Part shown: positions 27,101-40,830 of the stretch, piece by piece
Layout: each line of letters begins with the position of its first letter
Position numbering within the stretch: position 1 is the stretch's first letter
Origin: Pempheris klunzingeri
Taxonomy: Eukaryota; Chordata; Actinopteri; Acropomatiformes; Pempheridae
Length of the DNA stretch: 64,000 nt
Assembly: GCF_042242105.1 (NCBI RefSeq)
Contig: NC_092029.1
Coordinates: 14,742,885 to 14,806,884 of the forward strand
Direction: 5' to 3'
Notes under the pieces: model-generated
What the model was told of the DNA's origin: nothing
Seen by the model: the letters and a program-made list of their open reading frames with translations, nothing else
The model's database searches: none
Program-made: the position numbers and the translations under genes

Positions 27101-30100
27101 GCTATCCAACACTGTAAATATAGACACACAAACCCAGTGTGTTTTGCATTTCAAAGGTCCATGTTCACTTTAAATTGCATGCACTGGACCACTACACCTT
27201 ACACAGCTTTCCATTTTCAGTACTTAAACTCATTTGCTTCCAGTCACAACAGTCCTGGGTTAGAGTGTAATCGCCAATAATTCTTAGGTGTTTGTTTTAA
27301 TCTACTTGATGTGCCAGATGGATGGTGTTTCCTGCCAGGACGACAGCGCTCGGTTGGTTACAGATAACTTTCACGCCCCTTTACTGTGATTGCATTCTCA
27401 TGTACTACTGAAGATGGAGTGAGTCACGAGAAGTTCTGCGTACTTTACTCATTATTGGATATTATACTGGAATCAAGCACCACTGTTTATCTTATGTTGA
27501 ATGCCACTTACTAATATATACATATACACATGTGTTTTAGAGGACATTTCGATTTTTCTGGTTAAAGTTATTTACAGCGGTTTAAAAAATGATTTAATAT
27601 CATGCAGGTGTTTGTCCTTCATATACTGACTGTTAACAGTTCAGCCTTTGTTGTTTGTGTGTTACAAGGCTGCTGTTGACTGTGAGAACTGACAAGAGGG
27701 TTTATGACATGACATATTGACATATTGTGGTACGATTACACTTATACAAGTGTGTATACCGGTTGGACAATTTCTGATCAACACATTTATTCAATGACTG
27801 TTATATCAACCAAGTGACTGTGCACCGACAATGTCATTTGCATGCATCTCCAGTCTTGTTGCTTCAAATATTTATGATGCAGAATATACAACTACATGTA
27901 TTGTAAGTGGAGATACCATGTACTTTAGTTTTACTATGGCTTGTACAGTGTGTTATAGTTTAGTTCTCCATGTCTTATGTTTATGATGTCACTTGTATTC
28001 AAAAATAAAGATACTGTGCTGAGATACTGCAATCATATAAAAACCATTATTTACACATTTTATACCTGTTCTAGATTTGTTTGCATTGGTAGCATTTTGT
28101 CCTTGTGGTTATCTGCCCTTGTGAAGAAATGAAGTACATAATGATATTCAGACCTGGTCTGACCTCTACCTGGAATGAGTCCAGCCAGTGGCTGGTTGTC
28201 CTCATCTCCATCCCTGTAGGCCTGCCACCAGTTGGGGTCATCCTGGCTGATGACATGGAGGATGTCTCCCTTCTGGAAGGACAGGCCCAGCTCCCGACAC
28301 GGCACAAAGGGGTCATCAGAGGGGTCGTAGTCAAAGTAAGCTCGTACGTGTATCTGAGGACGGGGTTTACAATGTCAAGGTTGGCATTGCATGCATGCAG
28401 ACAGGAGTTCACAGACTTACACACACACACACACACACGCTCATCATTAGAGACTTACCACAGTCTGTCTGTGTGGGGCAGGTTTAATCTGAGCGCTCGG
28501 GATGAGGAGGAAGGTCAAAGTGCCGTGCATTTGTTGCTGATGGAAAAGGTGGAATGAAATGAATTAAACATGACAGAGATCACATTTCCATAAAACTACA
28601 TTTTTTACGGACTGTATTTACTTAAGAGCCCCAGTTGCTGTGCTTCTGGATGTATATTATATTTTGAGAGTGCATTGTTGTTCAAAAACAACAGCTCAGG
28701 TATTTATGTTGTATTACATTCAATTTGGCAAAGGAAAAAGAAAATGATTTCTTTCATAAATGAATACAGTCAGAGGGACAAAGCTTCCTTAACTTTCCCA
28801 TTAATTAATATATAGATGTACCAGAGATCATTTCCCATAAATTATTGTGCATAATCAACAGACTACGGGATGATCCGTGATCCTCACCAGCAAGTCGTGG
28901 ACTTCATTCACGTGTTTCCCACGAATAGGAATCCCGTTAATCTCAAGGATCTCATCTCCCTCGCTGAGAAGGCCGCTACTCTCTGCTGCTCCGCCTTTCA
29001 CCACACGACTCACCACCACACTGTCCATGTCGTTACGTACTGTCGCACCCTGATGACCACGCACACGCACACACACACACAGTTACAAGACTGTTGATGA
29101 CTAAGATGATCTCACTGGATAATTAATATGTAAACAAAACACCTCAAACCTGTAATAATATTCCCTAGACTGACATGTCTAAAAGCAGAGGGAGAGGCAA
29201 CAGTTTGAATGCAGGGAAATATACCACATATGCTGAACATCATTGTGTCAGTGCCCTTGTTTTCAAATGTGCGCCTGGAGCTCACACTGGCAGGCGTTTT
29301 GCTGCCCTGTTGATTTGTGGGTACACTGACACTGACACACCCAGATGATAAATGTGAGTGGTGAAGCATGGTGAGGGATGACAGTAGAGGTTTCTCTACC
29401 AGACGTACACAGAATAAAAAAAAAACGTAAAGAGAATAACACAATGGAATAGATGCTTAAGATCCAAACATATTTCTTAGTGGCATATTTGCTCTAATTT
29501 TTTGTTGGTGTTCCTTTAAATAATTAATGAACTGATGGATATTGTCTCACCAGTGGAGTGTCACGGGCCTTCTCCAACCGCACCAGTTTAACTGTCTCTC
29601 CGAGGTACTGGGTCGTGCTTTCTTCTGCCATTTCCTGCACTGCCACACTGTCATGGGCCTGCATTAGTGCCTGCCACATGAAACAAACACAGAGACACAC
29701 ATAGAGACAAACAGTACGTACGTAGAGAAATTTTACAAACACATAATAGACAGAGACGCAGACAGAAAAATAAAGGAGGAGGCAGCGTGAGAAAATAGTG
29801 AATTGTGTCTGTATGAATGCTGTTTTAAGGACTATGGTTGGCATGGCAATAATATGATCATAAATCTTATAGCACATCATACACATTTATCAAGTGGTTT
29901 GTACTTGTCAGTGTAAACTGATGAAAAGAAGACACCAAACACATTTCAAACATGCACCTGCGAACAGAAAAGTGCTCACCCCTCGTCTTTTTTTAACAAG
30001 ACCAGTCAGTAGACCCACCTCTAAGCCAGAAATAAAACAGAGATTGCTCCTTCACTACATTTAATGTGACAAGCGCTCTGTACCCCACAATTAATAACCG

Positions 30101-33100
30101 TCTGTCCAAATTAGTTTCTCTATCCTGCAGCAGAGGGGACCTGAAAGAGCGGAGGCCGGGCTAAGCTTTGGCATACACACAATCCGTCTTAATCTCCCCC
30201 AGCGTTTAAGAGTCAAGATCCACCGCCATCAATCATCAAACACCTTTGGCTTCCCTGCTTGTGAGAAAACTCTGTCCTAGAAAACTGTGATAGGGACACG
30301 GGTGGACTTGAGGGGCCCCTCTTTCTTTCACACGTGTACCTGTCTCCATTAGTTTAGAGTATGAGGTTGTTTACCTGTACGGACTACAGGGTGACTCATG
30401 TGATCTTCTACTCCCCGCAGAGAAACCAACATAATCTGTTCCACTTTCTGTGCCACAGAGTAGACTCACTTCACATCATATTGCCCCCGCTGGCTGCATG
30501 GATCCAGCTCAGTAGAGGGGTTAATAGGGCAATAGGAGAATTGGTGGTCATATGGGTCAAACATCAGACCCCTGGCCCTTTGTCAGGACCCTCGACCATA
30601 AAATCACAGCAGTCATCCACCTGGAGTCTTTTCTCACCTTACTGCGTCTCTAATGGACAATGACGATAATGTGCGTACATTTTTTCTACAGAGGAACCAC
30701 TCAGGCTTATATTGATAAATGTAGAGCATCCCCAGTTTAAGCCACTTCCAGGCAACTCTATTTGAATCTTTTCATGATAGCGTACCAAATGTCCACTGAA
30801 AAGATGCACAGGTAAACAACAGTGTGTAATGCTTTTATAAGGGGACGGTACACATACACTGGAACATCTTAATTGTCCTGTTAGCCAGCTGTGCCAACTA
30901 TTTAAGCTACAGCCAAAATGGACTTGGAAATTACTCATAACTGAAGATTAGAAGTTATAGGACAGATATTTTACCTCTTTGCTAATGGTTAATCACACTC
31001 ACTTTGATTACACAATAACCTAAAATCTCCCTAAAATTCCTTGCTTACTTCATCCTAATGCCCCATCATAACAAATAGGGAATAGTTACCATTTTAATTA
31101 AGGTTTTTTTTTAATTGTTGAGATTCTTGTGATAATAGCATCATGTAATTACATTATTTTAACTTCTATAGATACTCAGTGAACACAGATCAACCGTTAC
31201 ATCTTGAGTCTGGCAACATGTATTTAAGAGAGGCATCCACCTTGTCAGCAGGACATTTTTTCACACATTAGAGGAAACCTTATTAAAAGGTTAAATATGG
31301 CTTTACTTCATCTAAACTACTGTATAGCATTACATCCTTTAAATTGTGAACTACATCAAAGCTGTAGGCTGTCATAAACCAGCGAGATCTTTTACATTTC
31401 TCATTGCCTTTTTTCTTTTTTAATTTCAAAGAAACTGACAAGCGGTCCGCTGCGAAGAACGCACCAATCATGCTTTTTCATTACCAAGAGAGCTGACCCA
31501 CATTACAGCCTAATTTACATAATGGCCTTTCTTGAGACCCACTAGATTAATCTTTGGAACAAAACACAGACTAGTTGACCTTGAAGAAACTGACTTTTGC
31601 ACACCCTAAAATAACAGCTAATAATAACAGATAAAATTAATGCGTCATTAAAGAGTTTATCTGAGAAGCAAGCATCTGCCCTGCACCAATGTCCTTGAGC
31701 AAAACAGTAAATCCGTACTAGCACAAAGGACACCAAAGATGACATGATCTCATAACTTTCTTCATAAAGTTCCTGCTTTCTATATCCGCCAGTCTTTTGC
31801 CATGTACAGTACAGTACAGTGCATCGTGATGGAGCAATCTGTCATTTGGTCTGCTTTTAGCCCAGAATATATGATGGTACATGGTAGCAAAGTGAAACTA
31901 TCCTTCAAATGCCTTTGAGCTGGTGAGACCATTTTTATATCTCATAATCTATGAAGTATTATATACTTAAGCCTGACTTCTGACCTCCCAGTGGAAGGTG
32001 CACGAGAAACAATTACCCTATTGGAATACGTAGAGTGTAACAATAATTATATTTCCAGTTTTCCAATTACCAGCATATTAACTAATTTAATGAGTTGGTC
32101 TATAAGGCTCAGCTGGCTTGCTTTACAATAATATTGTAAGCCAAGTAGAGGTATGTTGAGTCACAGCTGGCAAGCTGATATCTGACCTGCAGATGAGGAT
32201 TGGTGAGCAGAGCTCTGAGCTCCAAACCCTCCTTCTGTTGGCTGGACTGGAGCATCTTCTGAACCTGAACACAAACACAGAACTATGGTGAGGGAAACTG
32301 TTTGACTTTCACTAAGAGCTGTAAACAGGGTGACCAGGTGAAGTCAAGAGCAAATTAAGTTTATTACCAATTTACAACTTTAAACTATCTTGAATATCAA
32401 AATGGAGACGAGGAAAGGGAGGAGCCAGGGCTTGAACCTCTCTCTCTAGCTCTCTCTAGCTTTTTCATTCTTTACACAATCATTTCTGTCACTTTCCATG
32501 TGAACAACCGAATGACACGCTATGAATGTCTTCTAGGATGTGTAATGTGCGCTGTTATAATCATATTTAACAATTAGTATAACAGTACTGCTATTTAAAA
32601 CAAGAGATTTTTCATCTGACCTTCAACTCTTCTGACGTTCATTACAATATGAGAACATTTTAAAACATTGAACTAAAATTTCTAATTGTGCATTCAAATC
32701 GGAAGGGTGGAACATCACTCTGACATGTGATGACTACATTAACGCTCCCCAGAGGATGCATTCTTTGGATTTTGGTGAGTCAATGACCCATTTCCTTGGA
32801 CAAACCTCAGGGCGGACTGTGAACGTTTTACACATCATATCTCAGTTACATTTGCACAGACATATGCCAAACGCAAGATACTGTCTTATTGTATGACGTG
32901 TGCAACAATTAATGTGAATAATCTTTTCATAACAGTTGGACACTTCCTTCATCTGGGTTTTTTTCATGACACTGTTTAGCATTTCACTAACAGTGACACT
33001 GTTGCTCAACGTTGGGCAGCATAAATATCTACATGAAGCTTGGACACTAAACTGATTGTATCCTAAACCTACATACATTAACAAAATAATCTGGTTACAT

Positions 33101-36100
33101 TGGTAATGTGTTGACTGCAGTTTGGATTCTCAAAGAATTGCAAAAATAATAAAAACACAAATGTGTGCAGGCATACATGTGCATGTGCTTGCACACGCAT
33201 ACAATCACACACGTAGTACTTGGCTCCCAATGGTAGCTCACAGTAGGGTGTCACATTCCAGAGAGCTAGCTGTTACACTTGGAAAAACAACCAATGAAAT
33301 TCATTTTCATTGTGTGTGTTTACACATGAAAGTTGTGTTTAGCCAAATTTAAGCATAAACTTTGGGAGCACCTAATTATACTACAGCACATTACACTTCT
33401 CTTCCATGGCTTTTCAGACTTTCCACTCTGCTCCGTTTATATTCCTTTCTTTCTTTTCTCCACTCTGTTACAAGGCTCTATTTTAATCACTCAGTTGTTG
33501 TGCTGTCATTTGGAGGGAAGATGCTATTGTTTGTGGTTTGGACTGTGTTCTGGATCATGACAGAAGGCATCTTGGTGTTCTGATACTCTGTCTTTTTGCC
33601 TCTTCCTCTCCTGCTCGGAGCTTAGTTCATCCATTACACTAATCAAAGCGCTCATTAACAAGGTGACGCACTTTCCCCTCCCCCCCCCAGGAACGCTGCA
33701 CCTCGGCCCACGCTGCTGTAAGCTGCTGGAGTTTCTTTTTCTGGCTGCCCAGATCCTGGCCTCCTTCCTGCAGTGTGCTGCACTGCTCAGCAAGCACCAA
33801 GGGCTGCTGGGAGATTAGTTTACCCAACAGCCAATCTGACTGTCACACAGCACAACCTCTTAGTTTAGACACACTGCAGCTCAAACTATTACGAGTTGTT
33901 AAGCGCTTCGGGAGCTGTGCCCGGGGGTGAGTGCACACACTGATTTACTGTATGCAGGGAGACAACGTGTTGTGTGTAAAGCAAAACAGATCATCTCACC
34001 CAGCCCCCCTATCTTCAAACCACTCATTTCAAGACTGGAATATCAATTCTATAGCAGTGCTGCTTGGTGTCCTTTGAATGAACTCCACACAGCTCATAGC
34101 AGCCTGTTTCGTGAAAACAAGGCTGACTCTTACACATCTAGCTATCAGCTAAAAATCACACTGCACCACTCTGACTGCGCTGAGAAGCCTGTATTACATT
34201 CGCTCATGTTACACCTATCAAAAGTTGACACTAATCCTAATGAAGTGCCTATTGTGGGTGTAGCCTGTCATTGTTGTATAGAGCTTCTACCTAATTCATA
34301 GCAAACCATATCACAATTTCTGTCTTTTTACAGAGAACGGGCTCTGTGTGACAGGCTGCATTTGAACACTCAATGTGCAGAGGCTCAGCTCTGCAGGGAC
34401 ACAAGTCAATTACTGTCGCTTTGCTTCAGTAAAGACCAACTGGATTGTGTTTTGTCAACGAGGAGGTCAGGTGTGGCACATTCCCAGCTACTCAAACATG
34501 AATACTGAGATGGTTTCGTGCTCTCTGTCACTCTCTGTACCAGAGCTCAGGAGGCAGAACTGTCAGCTGGTATTTAAAGAGGTAATTGGTGGACAGGGAA
34601 ATCAAATAAAAACCACTGTGATGTTTTATACAATATATTTGCAAACAAGTGGACCAAACCAAGTATTTACACTTTGGTTCATGCCTTCCTTCTTCTCCTT
34701 CTTTGTCCATGTCTAATGTACAGTATTTCCCTGTCATCTTGTCCTTTTTTGCACCCTAATTCTCCATTTTAAATTTTTCCACCCTCTGCCTCTTTTCACT
34801 TTTTTCCAGCTCACTCATTTTTCATGCACGGACTAGATCCAACAAATCCCCAATTTTTGTTTTCTCTCACCTTGTTAAGCACAAGACAATTTACATTTCA
34901 TAATTATTCAGACTGGCTTAGCTGTCTTTTGGGCAGCTTTGTTGAATTAATCATCACCTCAAGCAAAGATTTTTCATGATTCATTGAGCTTGTTCAGATA
35001 CTTTACTCACAGAGGTACTTGCTTCAAAATAGAAGTTTAACAGGGTCCAAACCACAAATTGGCCAGTACAATCTGAGCGCCTTTATGCCTGTATGCACTA
35101 ACTGCCTCCTCTGTGGAGACCACTGCTAGTCTCATGAGGTAAGGAATTGGTTTTGTGGCATGGTAAAAAATTTCTAAAAATTAAAGTGAGTTGTTCGTTA
35201 TTCTGGGTAAAAGAATATTCCCTGATTCAGTTTCTCCTGGAGCTGTGGACACTAAAACCACCAGCATTTACAAAACGGTAAGATGCAGCAGTGTCAACTA
35301 CTTTAACAAGTACTGATTCAATACTAACAGCAACGCTTCCACTGAGCACTGCATAAATTGCTTTTACTTTTCCATAAGTCGTCATACTGCAGCAAAGTGC
35401 TTCCATACAATGTTTGTTTTCAGCTTGAACAAGTTGCTTTAAAATGACTGTTTTGCGCACCTCCTGGCAGAGATCCTTTGCTTGTGCTGTGAGGGGTGAA
35501 GTGGGACTGACTCGGCTCATCTGCTGGGATACAGCGGTGTAGATGGTGTAGGCATTCCTGAAGTCCTCCTTGGCAACGAGCTGCATTATCAGCTCCACAT
35601 CCTGCTGGCTCTGCGCATCAGTCAGACAGTGCTGCACCCACTTCAGAGCCTGCAGCAACTCCTCCAACTCTGAGAAAGAGGCAGAGACAGTGAGGCGAAC
35701 AGTACAGAGACACACAGGGGCAAACAGATGAAAGTCAGGAAATTTGTACTCCTTTAAGAATATGATATTATTAGAACCATGTTATTTCAAAGAGTCACTT
35801 CATATAATATGTGGACGTCCATATTTAGAGGTTAAAGGAGAGGCACAAACATGTTAAGCCTGGGGAGACTGGACTTAAGCCCTTGAATCACCCCGATGTT
35901 AGCCCACTGCTTCCTGAGGTGTGGTGCCATCCCTGCTGCAAAGGCACATACCTCATATTGTAAATGTCTGCTAAACACAGCTGTCAGCTTTCAGAGCCAT
36001 AACAACATTTATACACAGCTGTGTGTATGACAGGTGTGTCATAGCACAGTAGGACAAAAACTGTGTGTTCTTTAAGAGCTGTGGTGGGAGACCTCAATTA

Positions 36101-37366
36101 TGTGGGAGTTTTCTTTTTTGGGGAGATTTTTCTCCTCCAGTGATGTGACGAATCAAACTGTTGGTCTCTGCAGTGAATGTCTAGAATTTAGCTCTTGAGC
36201 TACCTGTGTGCCAGTGAGTCTTCATTTCTGTTCAACTTAGACTTTGATTTGAAGATTTATCATAGCAGACAGAATGGAAACAATTTATTGGATTTATGTT
36301 CTGCACCAATTTACACTCTACAGTAATATTAATTATGTATTAGACTGAGAAGACCAGATTTCATAGTCGAGAGGCACACGTTGACCCAACACAATAACTG
36401 CAATTACCCTTTAGTATAATAATAGTATACTGTGTAGTAATCCTACAGAAACACATGTTCACCTCCTCCCTGTCATACCAAAGCCAGCACTGTCAAGGGG
36501 CACAAAGTTAAGTCAGATGAGGTGTACAGACACATTCAGATCAACCGCATTTGTATGAGAGGGCTCTTTGTCTGATGTAATTTGCTGTTTTTATTAGCAA
36601 GATGTCAGAAGCTTCTGAATAACAATCAACTGACTCCTGATCTGTCACTGAAATGAGTTTGAAACTGAAGAAATGTAATAATGAACCCACCCTCTCATTT
36701 AAAAAAAAATCTGTGTGGAAAATTAATCAATTACTTTCTACAAATTAATATGTTGTGGACACAGACTAGTTCAAACAATATTTTGTGAACTCAAACTAGC
36801 CTAACTAGTGGAAACAGCCCCTAAACCCCATCACACTCCTGCACTAACGCCCTCTGCTCTTCCCCCTCAATAGTCATTGTTTTCACTCCTTTTGTTGTCA
36901 CTGATTTTTTGTAAAACGTCGCAACTCTGTATTCTTCTCTTGGGTCTAAAGTCCTCCTCTCCTTTGTAACCGTCTTCCACCCTCTTTGACCCCCATAAAG
37001 ACCTTCTAGGCCTCATTGACCTCCTCCTCTCAACTCACCGCCTACAGGATCCTGGGCACATGTGTTTTTGGTGGCCTTTTCCTTCCCCTCAAATGTAGGA
37101 TTGTCAATCCCCACTTTGGGGTTCTGTGACAGTTTCTTGAGCCTCAGTGAAGCGTTGGGGTCGATGTCATGCTTCCCCCTGCTGTCCTCCTCCCTCCTCT
37201 TCCTCAGCTCCTCTTGATAGTGCTGGATCCTCTCCATGTGGGCACTGCAGTGTGGAGATTTGACAAGGCTACTTTCCTCCCCTGGACAGTCCACTGCCCT
37301 CTCCCTGTGGCCCTTGGCCTGACCAGAGGCCTCCTGCACATAACCATTCATATGGGACGTGATCAT
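24135..37366 (-). CDS. pals1: Protein PALS1 / MPP5, MAGUK polarity scaffold
   Basis: The adaptor of the apical Crumbs complex: L27 domains bind PATJ/LIN7, PDZ-SH3-GuK binds the Crumbs tail, and the N-terminus binds PAR6. Coding exons in order: 37366-37039, 35669-35461, 32264-32187, 29670-29551, 29049-28888, 28536-28459, 28353-28170, 27067-26999, 26829-26758, 26072-25911, 25808-25606, 25310-25200, 24311-24135. All join in frame, giving 650 aa (human 675; the acidic N-terminus is shorter). Approximate domains are L27 pair 110-225, PDZ 231-311, SH3 326-395, a basic hook region 400-435, and GuK 455-645. The GuK P-loop ([12 protein letters not shown]) lacks the usual GKS/T, as in other catalytically dead MAGUKs. 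The tail is [13 protein letters not shown]. The start [10 protein letters not shown] aligns with human MTTSHMNGHV. Exon 1 is noncoding. Zebrafish carries two copies (nagie oko is pals1a), and I cannot assign this one. Confidence 0.97.
24648..25122. mobile_element. TTAA-flanked MITE with 16-bp terminal inverted repeats, pals1 intron
   Basis: Left end: TTAA at 24648-24651, then AGATCCCATATTATGC. Right end: the inverse of AGGTCCCATATCATGC, then TTAA at 25119-25122. Fourteen of 16 end bases match. The element is 475 bp with no coding capacity for a transposase. The TTAA duplication and end structure fit a nonautonomous piggyBac-type transposon. It sits in the last pals1 intron (24312-25199). Confidence 0.75.
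29671..32186 (-). other. pals1 intron
   Basis: A 2.5-kb intron between an L27-region exon and the exon preceding the PDZ domain. I see no exon-like signal on the - strand. The stretch 30030-30660 is of unusually high complexity compared with the AT-rich flanks and could be a conserved noncoding element. The short + strand frame at 30361-30663 has no protein character. Confidence 0.55.
32265..35460 (-). other. pals1 intron within the L27 region
   Basis: A 3.2-kb intron. Apart from the candidate cassette exon at 33702-33806, I see AT-rich intronic DNA, a C-run near 33678-33688, and no RNA gene or mobile element with clear ends. Confidence 0.55.
33702..33806 (-). other. pals1: Candidate 105-nt cassette exon in the pals1 L27 region
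   Basis: On the - strand a TCCCAG acceptor precedes 33806 and a GAG|GTGCAG donor follows 33702. The 105 nt between them is open and encodes 35 residues of heptad-like, Gln/Leu/Lys-rich character (from [10 protein letters not shown] to QQLTAAWAE). Both neighbouring pals1 exons (35461 and 32264) meet the intron at phase 0, so inclusion keeps the frame. Human PALS1 has no counterpart that I recall. A decayed exon of another gene, or chance, is also possible. Confidence 0.3.
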
Positions 37367-37511
37367 CGTTGCTGCAGCAGTGCGCAGCTCAAACCATCCC
37401 AGTGTTTACTGAGAGCTGCTTGAGTGTTACAAGGAGCTGACCGTGAGACTGCTCCGTTCATAGGCCATAGCACACCAGTGGAGGATGTAGTCCTTTATCT
37501 AATCTGTCATT

Positions 37512-40500
37512 CTGAAATACAAACAGAGTAAAAAATGTCCATGTTATTTTTCAGCATTAAGTGTTAACATGGTGAATAAAGTCAAGTATGTTTAATACAT
37601 CTAGCATAAGTAAACCATAAACAGAAGTTCAAAGGTTCCACTGCCAGATAAAATTTGCACTAGTTTGGGCTGCAGCCTGATCATTAGCTCAATTGACAAC
37701 ACTTAAGATATTGGAGCAGTCTATATCCTCGGCTGCCAACACGTTCCCTATTTTGTTATACTTCAGAGGGGGTAAAGGGTGAATCTGGTGTTGCATCATT
37801 TTTCAAAATATACACTGTATATGTTGCTTATATCGCCAAAAATCTGTGGAGAAAAATTATCATACAATTCTATCTTATATTCTCATGCCAAAGTTTAAAA
37901 ACTGATACAATTTTACCACAATATGAACACAACTCATTACTTACCTTTTGCAAATATACAACTACACAAATAATTAGTATATGTGTGTGTGTGTGTAGCT
38001 TTTGTTTAAATGGTATTTTTAAAAGGTATTTTCTTTACTTTTTTAGAGCATGTCTCTTGTGCTGGTTTAACATGTGAATTTCTCTCAAGTGGATCAATAA
38101 AGTAGTCTTAATTTATTTGTATTCTGACCCTCACAAACTCAAATTACTTAACAGTGGTAACTAATAAATTGTTCAACCAGTTAAGCTCATATTTAATCGT
38201 TAATAGCTGGTTGCCAGTTGAGCGAGGTTAACATTTGCTCTCACTTGCTTTCATCTTTCACACCACTAATCTAACTCTTTACATGGAAAGCTCTGTGGCC
38301 TCAGTCACCTGAAATCCCTTCTGCTCAGTCTCATCCAGCCATTTTCTTGGGTCACTTGTCCCCAGTTGTCCCGTCCTCATGGACAGCTTAATTAAAATAC
38401 CCATCTGTAGCCTATGTATGGATGCCTAAATAAAAGACGCAGAACTACCACTATGTGATCTATCACTCTTATGATTGATGTGCATATTATTCTATTTTAA
38501 GGATGCTACGTGTGTTAATCTGGATTAACAAATTTGCTTGTTGGTATGATTAGCAGATGCTCGCTTAAAAAAACAAAACAAACTCAATCTATATTTCATG
38601 AAATTGAGTGATGAGTGAAAGTGCTCTGTGCGGGCCAAAAAGAAGGATATATCTTGAAAGCCATGGGCCTGTAGTGGCTCTCTCTCTCCAATCTGCTATG
38701 GCTTAAATACACTGTAGCCTTGACACATAACTATATACATATTTCCTTAATTTACATGGTAAACCCCCCTAATTATTGCTAAGAAGTTAAAGACACCTTT
38801 CTGTGTGCAGTAACAGAAGGATAAACATGGCGTTGTCATTGAAAGTCACCTTTGAGGCTCATGTCACATAGTCAGTCATACACACATGTCACTTACTACC
38901 TCAGCCCTCCCCCTCTACTACCTACCTACTTCCCACAGCTAATTATGTCTGGCAGGTCTATCCCCCCCTGCTCTTGGTCCAAGCTTCCAAACCCCTCCCC
39001 TGCAGAAGCATTTAGCTCCGTTTAGAGTGGCAGTGTACGGCTGACAAGCAGACTGCCAGCAGGCCATCTGTTCCTGTGGGCTTAATTAAGCCTGGGATCT
39101 CGTGCTCTACTCTAGCTCAGTGGTCACAAAAGCACTGGGAGGGATGCTGGGGAAGGGACAGAGGGACCTGGGTGGAGGATTGAGAAAGAATGGAAATTCA
39201 TGCACCCACCTGGACATAAACAAACAACACGACCAGTTTGGAGGAGCAAGTTTATGGCCACTGCAAGATTACGGGGGTGGTGAAATATTTCTGTGAAATT
39301 AAATAAGATCTAATTGTGCCGCGTGACGTCAAATTAGACTGATACAATCAAGCTCACATCAGCAAACCCATTAACTGAACAGGGTGAGGTGACACTCGAA
39401 GGCCAAAAATACAAAATACTGACCAAAACTGACCGAAGAAGGTCCAACGACACAGGCACTGAATGTAAAACAAATTAAAAGTATCTCAATAGAGTCCAAA
39501 TTAGAATTGGGTAAACTTGGATCTCCCTGTCCCTGTCCTCTTGCATCTTATTGTACATCATCTTTCACGCTACTCACTCTGATGTACAAGAAATCCTGAA
39601 TTTGTGAGTGAAAATAGTGCTGCAGTATCCTCCATTTATTCTCCAGGGGTCTCATTTGCAGAAGAAGGCTGTGAGATATGGTTGAAAAATCAGAAAGTGT
39701 AGTGTATTTCCTCACTCCTGTGGCATCAAAAACTACTTAAACTAAAAGTTACAGCGGTTAACTGTGCCGGCATACTCAATGTAACAATTCTTACCTAGAA
39801 TGACCATTAACAGACCAAATACAGTTTAGTGATGCCTCTTAATGTGCTAACAATCTTTTCAGTGGGATAGTTGTGTCCTAACATGTGATTTCCTCCCACC
39901 TCTAATCCCAAATAAACATGGGATATCCTCCTACAGCACAACTGCAGGCTAATCTGTAATTATCACCAAAATTAAGAAGATCAAAAATCCACTTAGAGAG
40001 TTATCAATTTAAGAATTTGCTTGTATAAATGTCAGTTACAACTCCTGGAGACGCTGTCATTTATCAATATGGAATTTGTTGATATAATAGTTACGTTATT
40101 CACTGAAAGTCACCCAAGTGATAGATATTTGGTGAATTTACTCTCCAACACCAGATCTCTGACTATAATTAGCTACATGCACACATGTAGAGAGTAAAAA
40201 TAGAAAACATTCTCATAAATTAGTCATTGTTTTCTGGTTTAAAACTAGCAGCTGCCGGCTCGGCTTGATGTAGCATTAAGCTAAGTTAGACATAACGTGA
40301 TTTCAATGAGTCAACCGAGGAATTACAGCAACTGAGTCTTTCCTATTGTGTAGAAATACATATTTGTGCAGCAGAGCTATAGTTCACAGCACAGCGGCAA
40401 GAGCAGACTTATCACACACACGCAGAAACACACCGTCCGTCATTTTACTGCGTAAAATCTAACTTGTATTAACGCCACAATAACAAGGAACTTAGCTTAG

Positions 40501-40565
40501 TAGCCTGCAGCCGCTAACTGCGTAGCTTAACGGTAGCCGTCCCGCAACAGACTGCGTGTACTCAC
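37512..40565 (-). other. First pals1 intron
   Basis: The intron runs between the noncoding first exon and the exon holding the start codon. The latter begins at 37511 and carries about 145 nt of 5' UTR before the ATG at 37366. It is AT-rich intronic DNA with no recognisable gene. TTAGCT-type words cluster toward the promoter at 40250-40510. Confidence 0.65.
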
Positions 40566-40830
40566 CGCTTCAAAGATAGCGAGCTGAATGACTTTGGGCC
40601 AGAGGCTTTTACTCCTTAATAATCCAACTCTCTGAAAACGTGTGTTTTACTCACACACGAGCGGCCAGAAACAGCAGAAGGTCTCTCCGGGTCTTCGCAG
40701 CCCCGCGTCCAGCCGCTACAGTGAGTTTGGTCCAGGCTCAGTCGGGACACTTGTGGCCATTGCTGTGAAACTGCGCCTGCTGTTTTGAGTCGTCGCCCTG
40801 GCAACAGCGCGACTCTACAGCGCCCCCTCT
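40566..40830 (-). promoter_or_regulatory. pals1: pals1 noncoding first exon and CpG-rich promoter
   Basis: On the - strand a donor (GAAGCG|GTGAGT) ends an exon at 40566. The DNA just upstream (about 40640-40830) is GC- and CpG-rich with no TATA box. The cap site is inferred at roughly 40700-40790. A 62-codon frame within it (40804-40616) looks like chance in GC-rich DNA. Confidence 0.6.
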
